From: Mimachlamys varia
Taxonomy: Eukaryota > Mollusca > Bivalvia > Pectinida > Pectinidae
Direction: 5' to 3'
Length of the DNA stretch: 64,000 nt
NCBI GenBank assembly: GCA_947623455.1
Contig: OX392536.1
Span: 32,307,465 to 32,371,464, forward strand
Positions 1-12,239 of this stretch are shown piece after piece. Under the pieces are notes generated by a model, which was not told where the DNA came from, searched no databases, and saw only the letters and a program-made list of their open reading frames with translations. Position numbers and translations under genes: made by a program. How positions within the stretch are numbered: position 1 is the stretch's first letter; every line of letters starts with the position of its first letter.

Positions 1-157
1 AGTGATGTTTTCTTTGAACCGCGGATGATATTTGCGCGAAAACACATCATTTCGTATATATTCCTGCCAAAGTTCAACTTCTCAACCAATCAAAAGTTCG
101 AAAGTTCATATTCCACTAGTGGTATATAACATATATTTATCCAACAGTCAGCCAGTT

Positions 158-245
158 ACACCTCCTGTTGTAAAGTGTGACCCCATACATAACACATACC
201 TCCTGTTGTAAAGTGTGACCTTATACATAACAAATACCTCCTGAC
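158..245. repeat. Short 38-bp tandem repeat, about 2.3 copies
   Basis: The string CCTCCTGTTGTAAAGTGTGA starts at 161 and again at 199, and a third partial copy starts at 237, giving a period of 38 bp. It has no relation to the 26-bp array that follows. Confidence 0.75.
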
Positions 246-811
246 ACATCAACCTGAAATATCAATCAAAATGTTTTTGGTTTGAACAAAGTAAGACGTT
301 TTATCAGAAGATTGACACGAAGTTTATTATGAGTAATATTTCATAACACTGCATTTAATTTTGCATAATTGTTATCAATCAGCTGCCTTTTTGCTGTAGT
401 AAAACATGATTTGAATATATTATGGACGTTTCGTAAGGATGACTTACCATAAAGTTAATTATGTGTCATGAAGTGAACCACGAGGTTTCGGAATCATCTC
501 CATAAGTGTAACACGGCCTAATTGCAATTGACTTTTAAAATAAAGACCTGTGCGCAATAGCATGTCAGTACTTAAGTGTCCATCTGTCAGCATGTGTTGC
601 ATGTCATTAATTTCGCGTGTCGGTCAACGAAACTGCTTAAATCCCGAAGTTGTACTGATACCTTAAAAACGAGGGTAATGGGTTCTGTCCTACATCATCA
701 TAAAAACAGTACAGGTGTATCAACAAACGGTAGAGAGGTATTTCTCTTACTCTTGACAGAGATATCCGCACTTTTACAGGTGTGAGATTTTCTTGTCTCA
801 CCCTCAACAAT

Positions 812-875
812 TGTATGACGTCGTAGCAACAATACGATGACGTCACAGGAATAATACAATGACGTAACGTAGACA
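812..875. repeat. Three spaced TGACGT motifs, one a full CRE palindrome
   Basis: Three adjacent segments of about 24 bp each carry TGACGT after an AATA/ATTG-like stretch; the middle one is the full palindrome TGACGTCA, the cAMP-response element consensus of CREB/ATF-type bZIP factors. This may be a decayed minisatellite rather than a regulatory cluster; nothing nearby shows a transcription start. Confidence 0.35.
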
Positions 876-1007
876 CCTCAATCATATCACATCAACATTG
901 ATGAAACATGGGGGAAACAGGGTAACAGAAAAAATAGCATTCACCTCAAGGGAAAATAATCATTCACCTCCCTATCTCATCCCGAAAGGGGTGAACGATT
1001 CGTTAAA

Positions 1008-4000
1008 TCATTAACAAGCAGTAGACAGGTATATCATTACCAAACAGTAGACAAGTATATCATTACCAAACAGTAGACAGGTATATCATTGACAAACAGT
1101 AGACAGGTATATCATTACCAAACAGTAGACAGGTATATCATTATCAAACAGTAGACAGGTTTATCATTAACAAACTGTGACAGATATGTCATTGACAAAC
1201 AGTAGACAGGTATATCATTAACTTATAGTAGACAGGTATATCATTGACAAACAATAAACAGGTATATCATTACCAAAACGTAGACAGGTATATCATTGAA
1301 AAACAGTAGACAGGTATATCATTGACATCCAGTAGACAGGTATATCATTGACAAACAGTAGACAGGTATATCATTGACAAACAGTAGACAGGTATATCAT
1401 TGACAAACAGTAGACAGGTATATCATTGACAAACAGTAGACAGGTATATCATTAACAATTAGTAGACAGGTATATCATTGACAAACAATAGACAGGTATA
1501 TCATTGACAAACAGTAGACAGGTATATCATTGACAAACAGTAGACATGTATATCATTAACAAACAGTAGAAAGGTATATCATTGACAACAGTAGACAGGT
1601 ATATCATTAACGAACAGTAGAAAGGTATATCATTACCAAACAGTAGACAGGTATATCATTGACAAACAGTAGACAGGTATATCATTGACAAACAGTAGAC
1701 AGGTATATCATTGACAAACAGTAGACAGGTATATCATTGACAACAGTAGACAGGTATATCATTACAAACGGTAGACAAGTATATCATTGACAACAGTAGA
1801 CAGGTATATCATTACAAACGGTAGACAAGTATATCATTACCAAACAGTAGACAGGTATATCATTGACAAACAGTAGACATGTATATCATTTACAAACAGT
1901 AGACAGGTATATCATTACCAAACAGTAGACAGGTATATCATTAACAAACAGTAGACAGGTATATCATTGACAAACAATAAACAGGTATATCATTACCAAA
2001 CAGTAGACAGGTATATCATTGACAAACAGTAGACAGGTATATCATTAACATATAGTAGACAGGTATATCATTAACAAACAGTAGACAGGTATATCATTGA
2101 CAAACAGTAGACAGGTATATCATTGACAAACAGTAGACAGGTATATCATTGACAAACAGTAGACAGGTATATCATTAACAAACAGTAGACAGGTATATCA
2201 TTGACAAACAGCAGGCGGGTATATCATTGACAAACAGTAGACAGGTCCATCATTGACAAACAGTACACAGGTATATCATTGACAAACAGTAGACAGGTAT
2301 ATAATTGACAAACAGTAGACAGGTATATCATTAACAAACAGTAGACAGGTATATCATTAACAAACAGTAGACAGGTATATCATTGACAAACAGTAGACGG
2401 GTATATCATTGACAAACAGTAGACATGTATATCATTAACGAACAGTAGACAGGTATATCATTGACAAACAGTAGACAGGTATATCATTAACAACCATTAG
2501 AATGGTATATCATTGACAACAGTAGACAGGTATATCATTAACGAACAGTAGAAAGGTATATCATTACCAAACAGTAGACAGGTATATCATTGACAAACAG
2601 TAGACAGGTATATCATTGACAAACAGTAGACAGGTATATCATTGACAAACAGTAGACAGGTATATCATTGACAACAGTAGACAGGTATATCATTACAAAC
2701 GGTAGACAGGTATATCATTACCAAACAGTAGACAGGTATATCATTGACAAACAGTAGACATGTCCATCATTGACAAACAGTAGACAGGTATATCATTGAC
2801 AAACAGTAGACAGGTATATAATTGACAAACAGTAGACAGGTATATCATTGACAAACAGTAGACAGGTATATCATTGACAAACAGTAGACAGGTATATCAT
2901 TGACAAACAGTAGACGGGTATATCATTACCAAAGAGTAGACAGGTATATAATTGACAAACAGTAGACAGGTATATCATTGACAAACAGTAGACAGGTATA
3001 TCATTGACAAACAGTAGACAGGTATATCATTGACAAACAGTAGACAGGTATATCATTGACAAACAGTAGACAGGTATATCATTGACAAACAGTAGACGGG
3101 TATATCATTGACAAACAGTAGACAGGTATATCATTAACGAACAGTAGAAAGGTATATCATTGACAAACAGTAGACAGGTATATCATTGACAAACAGTAGA
3201 CAGGTATATCATTGACAAACAGTAGACAGGTATATCATTGACAAACAGTAGACAGGTATATCATTGACAAATAGTAGACAGGTATATCATTGACAAACAG
3301 TAGACAGGTATATCATTGACAACAGTAGACAGGTATATCATTACAAACGGTAGACAGGAATATCATTAACAAACAGTAGACAGGTATATCATTGAGAAAC
3401 AGTAGACAGGTATATCATTGACAAACAGTAGACGGGTATATCATTGACAAACAGTAGACAGGTATATCATTGACAACAGTAGACAGGTATATCATTGACA
3501 AACAGTAGACATGTATATCATTGACAACAGTAGACAGATATATCATTGACAACAGTAGACAGGTATATCATTGACAAACAGTAAACAGATATATCATTGA
3601 CAACAGTAGACAGGTATATCATTGACAAACAGTAGACATGTATATCATTGACAAACAGTAGACAGATATATCATTGACAACAGTAGACAGGTATATCATT
3701 GACAAACAGTAAACAGATATATCATTGACAAATAGTAGACAGGTATATCATTGACAAACAGTAGACAGGTATATCATTGACAAACAGTAGACAGGTATAT
3801 CATTAACGAACAGCTAAAAGGTATTTCATTACCAAACAGTAGACAGGTATATCATTGACAAACAGTAGACAGGTATATCATTGACAAACAGTAGACAGGT
3901 ATATCATTGACAAACAGTAGACAGGTATATCATTGACAAATAGTAGACAGGTATATCATTAACGAACAGTAGAAAGGTATATCATTACCAAACAGTAGAC

Positions 4001-7000
4001 AGGTATATCATTACCAAACAGTAGACAGGTATATCATTGACAAACAGTAGACAGGTATATCATTGATAAACCGTAGATAGGTAAATCATTGACAAACAGT
4101 AGACAGGTATATCATTGACAACAGTAGACAGGTATATCATTACAAACGGTAGACAGGTATATCATTTACAAACAGTAGACATGTATATCATTGACAAACA
4201 GTAGACAGGTATATCAATGACAAACAGTAGACGGGTATATCATTAACAAACAGTAGACAGGTATATCATTGACAAATAGTAGACGGGTATATCATTGACA
4301 AACAGTAGACGGGTATATCATTGACAAACAGTAGACAGGTATATCATTAACAAACAGTAGACAGGTATATCATTGACAAATAGTAGACAGGTATATAATT
4401 GACAACAGTAGACAGGTATATCATTGACAAACAGTAGACGGGTATATCATTGACAAACAGTAGACAGGTATATCATTGAAAAACAGTAGACGGGTATATC
4501 ATTGACAAACAGTAGACGGGTATATAATCAACAAACAGTAGACAGGTATATCATTTACAAACAGTAGACAGGTATATAATTGACAACAGTAGACAGGCAT
4601 ATCATTGACAAACAGTAGACGGGTATATCATTGACAAACAGTAGACGGGTATATCATTGAAAAACAGTAGACAGGTATATCATTGACAAACAGTAGACAG
4701 GTATATCATTTACAAACAGTAGACAGGTATATCATTGACAAACAGTAGACAGATATATCATTGACAACAGTAGACAGGTATATCATTACAAACGGTAGAC
4801 AGGTATATCATTACCAAACAGTAGACAGGTATATCATTGACAAACAGTAGACATGTATATCATTTACAAAAAGTAGACGGGTATATCATTGAAAAACAGT
4901 AGACAGGTATATCATTGACAACAGTAGACAGGTATATCATTGACAAACAGTAGACAGGTATATCATTGACAAACAGTATACAGGTATATCATTGACAAAC
5001 AGTAGACGGGTATATCATTGAAAAACAGTAGACAGGTATATCATTGACAAACAGTAGACAGGTATATCATTGACAAACAGTAGAAAGGTATATCATTACC
5101 AAACAGTAGATAGGTATATCATTGACAAACAGTAGACAGGTATATCATTGACAAACAGTAGACATGTATATCATTGACAAACAGTAGACAGATATATCAT
5201 TGACAACAGTAGACAGGTATATCATTACAAACGGTAGACAGGTATATCATTACCAAACAGTAGACAGGTATATCATTGACAAACAGGAGACATGTATATC
5301 ATTTAAAAACAGTAGACAGGTATATCATTACCAAACAGTAGACAGGTATATCATTAACAAACAGTAGACAGGTATATCATTACCAAACAGTAGACAGGTA
5401 TATCATTGACAAACAGTAGACATGTATATCATTTACAAACAGTAGACGGGTATATCATTGAAAAACAGTAGACAGGTATATCATTGACAACAGTAGACAG
5501 GTATATCATTGACAAACAGTAGACAGGTATATCATTGACAAACAGTAGACAGGTATATCATTGACAAACAGTAGACGGGTATATCATTGAAAAACAGTAG
5601 ACAGGTATATCATTGACAAACAGTAGACAGGTATATCATTGACAAACAGTAGAAAGATATATCATTACCAAACAGTAGACAGGTATATCATTGACAAACA
5701 GTAGACAGGTATATCATTGACAAACAGTAGACATGTATATCATTGACAAACAGTAGACAGATATATCATTGACAACAGTAGACAGGTATATCATTACAAA
5801 CGGTAGACATGTATATCATTACCAAACAGTAGACAGGTATATCATTGACAAACAGGAGACATGTATATCATTTAAAAACAGTAGACAGGTATATCATTAC
5901 CAAACAGTAGACAGGTATATCATTAACAAACAGTAGACAGGTATATCATTGACAAACAATAAACAGGTATATCATTACCAAATAGTAGACAGGTATATCA
6001 TTAACAAACAGTTGACAGGTATATCATTGACAAACAGTAGACAGGTATATCATTGACAAACAGTAGACAGGTATATCATTAACATATAGTAGACAGGTAT
6101 ATCATTGACAAACAGTAGACAGGTATATCATTGACAAACAGTAGACAGGTATATCATTAACAAACAGTAGACAGGTATATCATTGACAAACAGCAGGCGG
6201 GTATAGCATTGACAAACAGTAGACAGGTCCATCATTGACAAACAGTAGACAGGTATATCATTGACAAACAGTAGACAGGTATATCATTGACAAACAGTAG
6301 ACAGGTATATAATTAACAAACAGTAGACAGGTATATCATTAACAAACAGTAGACAGGTATATCATTGACAAACAGTAGACAGGTATATCATTGACAAACA
6401 GTAGACAGGTATATCATTGACAAACAGTAGACGGATATATCATTGACAAACAGTAGACAGGTATATAATTGACAAACAGTAGACAGGTATATCATTGACA
6501 AACAGTAGACAGGTATACCATTGACAAACAGTAGACAGGTATATCATTGACAAACAGTAGACAGGTATATCATTGACAAACAGTAGACAGGTATATCATT
6601 GACAAACAGTAGACAGATATATCATTAACGAACAGTAGAAAGGTATATCGTTACCAAACAGTAGACAGGTATATCATTGACAAACAGTAGACAGGTATAT
6701 CATTGACAAACAGTAGACAGGTATATCATTGACAACAGTAGACAGGTATATCATTACAAACGGTAGACAGGTATATCATTAACAAACAGTAGACAAGTAT
6801 ATCATTGACAAACAGTAGACAGGTATATCATTGACAAACAGTAGACGGGTATATCATTGACAAACAGTAGACGGGTATATCATTGACAAACAGTAGACGG
6901 GTATATCATTGAAAAACAGTAGACAGGTATATCATTGAAAAACAGTAGACAGGTATATCATTGACAAACAGTAGACAGGTATATCATTGACAAACAGTAG

Positions 7001-7097
7001 ACAGGTATATCATTGACAAATAGTAGACAGGTATATCATTGACAAACAGTAGACAGGTATATCATTGACAAATAGTAGACAGAAATATCATTAACAA
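1008..7097. repeat. 26-bp minisatellite array, about 235 copies
   Basis: The unit is 26 bp with core CAGTAGACAGGTATATCATT followed by a variable GACAAA/AACAAA/ACCAAA linker. Some units are 25 bp (GACAACAG in place of GACAAACAG) and recur at regular intervals, which marks higher-order structure. The unit contains TAG stops and no frame stays open, so it is non-coding. The array starts abruptly near 1008 and decays over the last copies at 7070-7097. Confidence 0.95.
5194..5930. repeat. Higher-order repeat of 569 bp inside the 26-bp array
   Basis: A diagnostic variant run (a 25-bp unit, an ACGGTAGACA unit, then AAACAGGAGACATG followed by ATTTAAAAAC) occurs at about 5194-5356 and again at about 5763-5930, an offset of 569 bp or about 22 units. 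Another variant pair (CAGCAGGCGGGTATA followed by GACAGGTCCATC) occurs near 2207 and again near 6190. These shared variants show segmental duplication within the array. Confidence 0.8.
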
Positions 7098-7363
7098 ACT
7101 CGAAAACATGAAAATGCTTTATTAAGCCGTGGCTAACTCCCCCAATGTCCGTAGTTGATGACATCATACAATTGTGATTCGAAGTGGATGAATAATTTAC
7201 ATAGCCAAACCCACATGTAATTTTGTTGACGTCATTGAGATGTGGCAAGTATAGTTATTGGAAAATAACTAGTTTGCAGGCAAATGATTATCGAGTGAAT
7301 GTCGGTGTATACTGTAAATATAACATTGTCAACACTAACAACGTCAGCCATTGACATACTCAC
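7098..7363. other. Unassigned spacer
   Basis: No repeat or coding signal recognised. If the minus-strand exon at 7364-7492 is real, this is the beginning of its first intron. Confidence 0.5.
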
Positions 7364-7492
7364 AACTGGTACATCTGCCTCGGTTTCGTTTCGTTCTCGA
7401 ACAACTTCCACGAGGCGCTTCATGAGTACATCATCATTGTCTTTGGTTTCTAGAAATCGCGCCAAGGACATATCGTCCTCGCAAGTTCTCAT
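7364..7492 (-). CDS. Candidate 5' exon of an unidentified minus-strand gene
   Basis: On the minus strand an ATG at 7492-7490 opens a 43-codon frame (starting MRTCEDDMSLARFL) rich in Asp, Glu, Arg and Val, as expected of a soluble helix. It runs directly into GTGAGTATGT at 7363-7354, a strong splice donor. The open frame extends upstream of the ATG to 7534 and stays open past the donor to 7232, so the coding call rests on composition and the donor only. I do not recognise the product. Any following exon would lie beyond the 26-bp array or outside the window, which would place that array inside an intron. Chance ORF is the main alternative. Confidence 0.3.
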
Positions 7493-7534
7493 ACAATGAA
7501 ATATACAACCCGACACTGAATAGTACTCAGTCAA

Positions 7535-8127
7535 GTTATTTTACAATAGAACGTGTACCTGCGTAAAATCACCTGTAAGCACGCAAATAAATCCCCTTTG
7601 TGAGCCCCCGCAAGCTGGCCGTCACACCAGACGGCTGTGTTAACAAAACTCTTCCAGGTAAATTTACAGGCCATAATCGATTGGCCATTCATTATGCGGG
7701 TGTTTATTTACTAAGACATTGTGTTGAAGGGAAAAGAACGAGTTCGTTATGAACAAAAATTCATAAATTTAAAATTCGCTGTAAAAGTGGTTGTATTACT
7801 AATAGTATACAGTAGTGCAGTCGGGGATTGATTTTTAATTCGTTATACGTGAAAATTCGTCTCAATCAAGTACGTTGTATTTGAGTATTACTGTATTCAC
7901 AACATATGTCATCAGTTTTGAACAAAAAAATAATCTCGTATACAAATGTCTTTGGTTTTCATTGCAACGCCGTGTGTAATTATGTCAGGTCAAACCACAC
8001 CTTCTGTAGCAGAATATGACTAAAATGGCCAGTAGGAAGATCAGCAGCCGACTTGCCAATTACTTATCGTTTAAGTAATGTGACGTCAATCGTATATACT
8101 ATTCTGAACTTGAAATAAAGGACACAA
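7535..8127. other. Unassigned AT-rich intergenic sequence
   Basis: No coding, RNA or repeat signal that I can support. Confidence 0.5.
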
Positions 8128-8320
8128 CACCAGCTGCTAAACTTGATCTCTACTTAAATTCTTTCATTTTCTTGATAGTAACATCCCTGTTTCTCCAACC
8201 TTTAGTGTTCACATGGCGCTGTTGATCCGTTATTCTACGGCTTTTTCTTAATATCGTGATCGATGTCGACTGCTGACAAACACAGATATTCGAGAGATGC
8301 AGATTGATCAGAAATATTAG
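8128..8320 (+). pseudogene. Reverse-transcriptase relic, C-terminal part
   Basis: Conceptual translation in shifting frames gives short matches to the segment that follows the RT active site in an interspersed retroelement family also present here at 11160-11520, 11575-11725 and 18500-18650: AKLDLYLN, then SNIPVSPTF, then LIRYSTA and CRLLTN. There is an internal deletion between the first two blocks and an in-frame TAA. No intact frame remains. The family is not assigned; Penelope-like or other non-LTR type is possible. Confidence 0.55.
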
Positions 8321-8833
8321 CCAATGCTAAAGGGCTAGCTAGGTTCTCGTCTGTCATGGTTTCGTTTTATCATAATTCGTCCTTTTAGATTCCTGAATTT
8401 CATTCCAGCCCCATGGAACATCAATTATAAATGTTCCAGAATGTTGAATTTCGCTAAGATTTGACGCCATAATGTTTTTATTTATTAATAGGGCATGGCT
8501 TAAGTCCGATGCGGGGGGGGGGGGGGGGAGCTTAACACGATATATCATGATTTTATCGCAGATTAGAACATGGTCCGTATCCAATCAAAACACGAGTTGC
8601 AAACGAATCGTGTTAAATTGTGGGCATGACTCCTTGGGGCTGAGCGGCGGGACAAAGTAGGGGATTTATTAAAACAAATGTATAAATAGTTGGTGTCAGC
8701 CAATTTGGGCCAAAAGTGGGAAATTTATCGAATTCTCTAAAATCCGTTTTTGATCTGTAGGAATGATTCCATTTTGACCAAATTTGATCAGAGGTAATAT
8801 GGGTATGATTTTGTATAAAATGTTTGATGGGCG
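8321..8833. other. Intergenic sequence with a 16-base G run
   Basis: Two antiparallel short open frames overlap a run of about 16 G at about 8513-8528; neither looks like protein. The stretch 8690-8833 resembles old interspersed repeat. No gene is supported. Confidence 0.45.
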
Positions 8834-8846
8834 GGGCGATAGGGGG
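8834..8846. repeat. Target-site duplication, left copy (13 bp)
   Basis: GGGCGATAGGGGG here is repeated exactly at 9359-9371, bracketing the retroposon at 8847-9358. Variable-length duplications of this size fit target-primed retroposition. Confidence 0.85.
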
Positions 8847-9358
8847 TTAGTTAATTAATTTTACGTCCAATTAACAGCCAGTGTCAATTAAGGACGGAAT
8901 TACGGTGTATGCGATGTGAGTGTGTGTGTTGAGAACGTGTGTATTTGGGAGGCTGCGTTATGTTTGTGTAAGACTTCTTGCGATAGTCCGGATCGCCAGG
9001 CGCCAATAACATCAAAGAATTTTGGGAAATATACTGCCGAAGGCTCCCCAGCAGCACAACCCAACCGGTCATATTATATTGACAAGGGGCGAACCAGTCG
9101 TTCCACTCCCATAGTGCTGAACGTCAAGCAGGGAGTAGTAACTCCTTTTGTTAGAGACTCTGGTACGTTTCAGCCCTGGGGCAGAACTTATAGCCTTCCT
9201 CACTTGGACGAACGCTCATCTAAAGGCCATAAGTGAGGTTGTGTCAAGGGAGATATTATGAAGGAGAAAGTTGTTTAGAAAGTATTGATCCCAAGTTTAG
9301 TCGCCATCTACGATCATGCAATGGGGGCAGCAGGTACATTTCTAACACCCTACCTGCA
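8847..9358 (-). mobile_element. Retroposon copy A (512 bp) with a foreign 33-bp exon fragment
   Basis: Read on the minus strand this is the most complete of four copies of one family here (also 15405-16525, 20100-20612, 32010-32290). It ends in GTTAATTGGACGTAAAA and is bracketed by 13-bp direct repeats. I see no tRNA-like promoter boxes, so the SINE class is uncertain. In copies B and C the segment between CAGTATACTT and GATC(C/T)GG is ordinary family sequence; in copy A it is replaced by 33 bases identical to PKS exon 1 (see 8996-9028). An open frame at 8916-9236 crosses the element but is not a gene. Confidence 0.8.
8996..9028 (+). pseudogene. 33-bp exact copy of PKS exon 1 inside retroposon A
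   Basis: Positions 8996-9028 are identical, base for base, to 13235-13267 of the PKS ketosynthase exon 1 (CCAGGCGCCAATAACATCAA and on to TTTTGGGAA), same strand, 4239 bp upstream. Bases on either side do not match exon 1 but match the retroposon family. It is too short to encode anything; it is a captured gene fragment. Confidence 0.85.
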
Positions 9359-9371
9359 GGGCGATAGGGGG
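9359..9371. repeat. Target-site duplication, right copy (13 bp)
   Basis: Exact repeat of 8834-8846, flanking retroposon copy A. Confidence 0.85.
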
Positions 9372-11150
9372 ATTAAGGATGTATCCTTCTGAGGTTTGAG
9401 TCGTGTTCAAGTCTCGTTTTAATCTCATTTAAAGATTTTACGTTATATTGAAGAAATTTTGATCAATTGTAATAGCAAATATGCATCTGACAAATGTGTC
9501 TAAAATATATGTGTCTGTTGCCTGTAGAACGTTTTTTACATGACTTTAAAAAAAATTCCAATTTGGCGGCCATTTTTGAAAAATGCGTATTTCTGTGTAT
9601 TTTTGTGCACTTCACGAAAGGCCGAAATTTCACCTTTTGATGCGAGATTGATCTGTTAAAAACATCAGTGTTTCGCCATTTTTTATTATAGCAAGCTATT
9701 TTTCTGTACAACTTTATATTTACATGTGCGCTGCAGTGTCACTATATAAACCAAGCAACTTCCGTTTCGGTTCATAGGACTATAACCCGAAACGAGTATA
9801 AATACGAACGTGAGATGAAGGTTAAAACAATGCATATCACTCCGAACTCTCATTTGGACGAGAAATAATTATTGACAACTTCTTGGCTTAATTTAAATCG
9901 CTTAATAGATACAATCGAATAAACTTAATTTAACATCGGAAAAGAAGCGTCGTCAACACAAATGTAAGCTTTTTATCAACCATTCTTTGCCATGAAGAGG
10001 GACCCTCTCCCTGATTCTCGGAATGTACAGAATGCCTATCGCTTGAAATATTGTCAGCATTATTGCCAATCTGACACCACATATATTTTGTATCCCTACC
10101 ATCAGTGTGAAGTCGACCAAATATAGCATGCATGTTTTCGGGTTCTTATGCTTCGTATTATCGCGGTTCATGCTATTTTCCTGTAGCGCAGTGGGCGTTC
10201 ATATCGCCTATAACTCGAAACAGAATGCAGTTTAATGCTTAAATAATGTTCAATTTTATAGAAATATTATGCTACAAATTTTATGAGTACATAATATCGG
10301 TATTTTCTTAACATATATTTAGTGTTTTACTGGAGAACTTTTCATTTTTGGATCCGAAATTGTGAAAATCACACAAACAGTAAAGGAACAAAAATAATCA
10401 CTCTAACGCCCCTTTTTATCACAGTTTAAGACAGAGAAACCCATTTTCTTTTCATCTGCTAAATATAAAAAAAGTTAAGCTGCAGAACTTTTTTATTTAG
10501 CGCTTAATTTGCAAAAAAATGCGAAAAAATGAGGATTTTCTTATTAAAAATTAAGGGGGAACTTAAATTGCTTTGCATATTTAAATATTAAGTTAGAAAA
10601 ATTTTACTTCCACAAGTATTCATACAATTTGGATAACTAATTCGGAAGATATTGTATGAAGATGTTCTGCAAATGGTCAAAACTACAAAGTACACTTACA
10701 ATCACTTATCATGTCATATTTGTATCTTTGACCGATAATAGCCAAAAACGAGCAGCCTGACATATCATTAATTTGCATTTTATGCCATGCCATGAACACC
10801 CTTTCGAAACGTGAATACGAGAAAAAAGTTCAATGCGAGAACATTTTGACTCAGAAGAATACATCCTTAAGTGAATCATTTGACATCTTTCTTCTGAAGT
10901 AATATCAGGACATTGTCTAAATATGTCTAAACATTTTTGAGATGCATATTTGCTATCGAAATTGATAACAAATTATTAGATATTACAAAAATATCTCACG
11001 TGAGATCAAAACGATATTTAAATGTGATTGAAACCTCAGAAGAGCAGATACTTAAGTACTTAAGTAAACACACTAATGAGCATACTCAAAAATGTCTATA
11101 TTTATATCACTTTAAGATACAAAGATGGCGACCATAAAACTTGTCATTGT
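9372..11150. other. Unassigned AT-rich intergenic sequence
   Basis: Short open frames at 9463-9711, 9930-10171 and 10937-11137 show low-complexity or lysine-rich translations, overlap in several frames, and carry no domain or splice support. The end (from about 11120, AAGATGGCGACCATAAA) matches the edge of the RT-relic family. Confidence 0.5.
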
Positions 11151-11159
11151 GTTGTTGTT

Positions 11160-11520
11160 TGTCAGCAGTCGACTTCGATCACGAAAATCACGATACCTAG
11201 AACAATCTCTAGAATCTCGAATCGACTGCGACATGTAAACACCATAGGTTGGTGAAGCAGGGATGTAACTATCAATAAATGGAAAGTTAACGATCGGAAT
11301 ATTGAAATTATCATGTTTATCGTATAGCTTAGTAGTAAGCTGTCCATGCTGGTCGTAGTTTAAGTAGAGATCGAGGTAAGCAGCTGATGTAGAAGATCAT
11401 GTTTTGTCATTTATTTCAGAAAGTTCAGAAAGGTATATATGATCGACGTGGTCAGTAAACTTATTGTTGTTTATAGACAACACATCGTCGATATATCTGA
11501 AAGTGAAATTAAAAGATCTG
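11160..11520 (-). pseudogene. Reverse-transcriptase relic with YIDD active-site motif
   Basis: On the minus strand, translation gives RYIDDVLSINNNKF, the YxDD catalytic motif of reverse transcriptases, followed by AYLDLYLNYD, TKLYDKHDNFN, IPIVNFPF and ASPTYGVYMSQSIR. At least one in-frame stop lies between the first blocks, and the frame then runs out. This is the palm-to-thumb part of a retroelement RT, broken and without its 5' part. Its 5' edge abuts another piece of the same family in the opposite orientation (11575-11725). Confidence 0.75.
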
Positions 11521-11574
11521 GCAAGGTTTTTGTTACCTGTCCTGATTAGGAGACAACACATCAGAGGATAGGTT

Positions 11575-11725
11575 TTATACCTATACGATAAACAAAACGA
11601 TTTCGATTTTCCGATCGTGAACTTTCAATTTCTATATAATAAACTTAATTCACAGGAATTCGAGAGATGTAGGTTGATGAAAACTATGGTTGAGTTTTAT
11701 GGTCGCCATCTTCGTCTCATTGAGA
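11575..11725 (+). pseudogene. Reverse-transcriptase relic, opposite orientation
   Basis: On the plus strand the translation reads YDKQNDFDFPIVNF, then LNSQEFERCRLMKTM and EFYGRH, covering the end of the same RT family found on the minus strand just upstream. An internal block is missing. The two pieces therefore form an inverted pair about 55 bp apart. Confidence 0.65.
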
Positions 11726-12239
11726 CATATTTTGTATCTTTGTGCGACAATTGAATATTGACGTTTTTGAATTTGCTCATATGTGTTCATACCTGTTGTG
11801 GTTTAGAAAGATGAACCGGTTCTCCGGAACACAATATGGTCTTATTTTCTTATTTTTACAAGGGTTTTCATGTAAAATACTAGCTCGGATTATGGTTTTA
11901 ATGACGCTTGGGTATTTTCTATTTTTTTTTCTTGCGATGATGATGAGAGGGAAGCGGAGTTCCTCGATACAGAATAATCGTACTCAGATTCTGAGTGTGA
12001 GTATACTAAACTGACTGGTACGCATACTCGTGAAGGGAGATCAGCACGCGTTTATGAACGGCTTCGCGATCTATGTTACGAACTTTCTTTTATTACTTTT
12101 ATATATCAGATATATGCCTGAAATATTCTGATAAAAAATAAACTGTGTAAGTTGAAATTGGCTCAATATAAAGTGATTACACATGCATTGTTCACATGGA
12201 AGCCCTACAATAAAGAATTTTACAGGCCAAATATCAGGA
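11726..12239. other. Unassigned intergenic sequence
   Basis: One open frame (11742-12014 plus, 90 codons) has a hydrophobic F/L-rich middle but begins at a non-ATG codon, has no domain, and abuts an RT relic. I do not call it a gene. Confidence 0.4.

Larger units (their letters stand above)
1..1007. other. Unassigned AT-rich sequence before the 26-bp array
   Basis: I see no supportable gene here. Two short open frames (576-785 plus, 637-885 minus) overlap each other on opposite strands, have no recognisable domain and no convincing splice sites. Two small repeats inside (158-245 and 812-875) are listed separately. The sequence may be intronic to a minus-strand gene whose possible first exon is at 7364-7492, but that is inference. 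Confidence 0.6.

Noticed and set aside
1008..7097. CRISPR-like regular spacing
   Set aside because: There are no unique spacers; the whole unit repeats, and the organism is an animal. It is a minisatellite.
8916..9236. A 106-codon gene or PKS pseudogene
   Set aside because: It lies across retroposon copy A; only 33 bases derive from the PKS, the rest is repeat.
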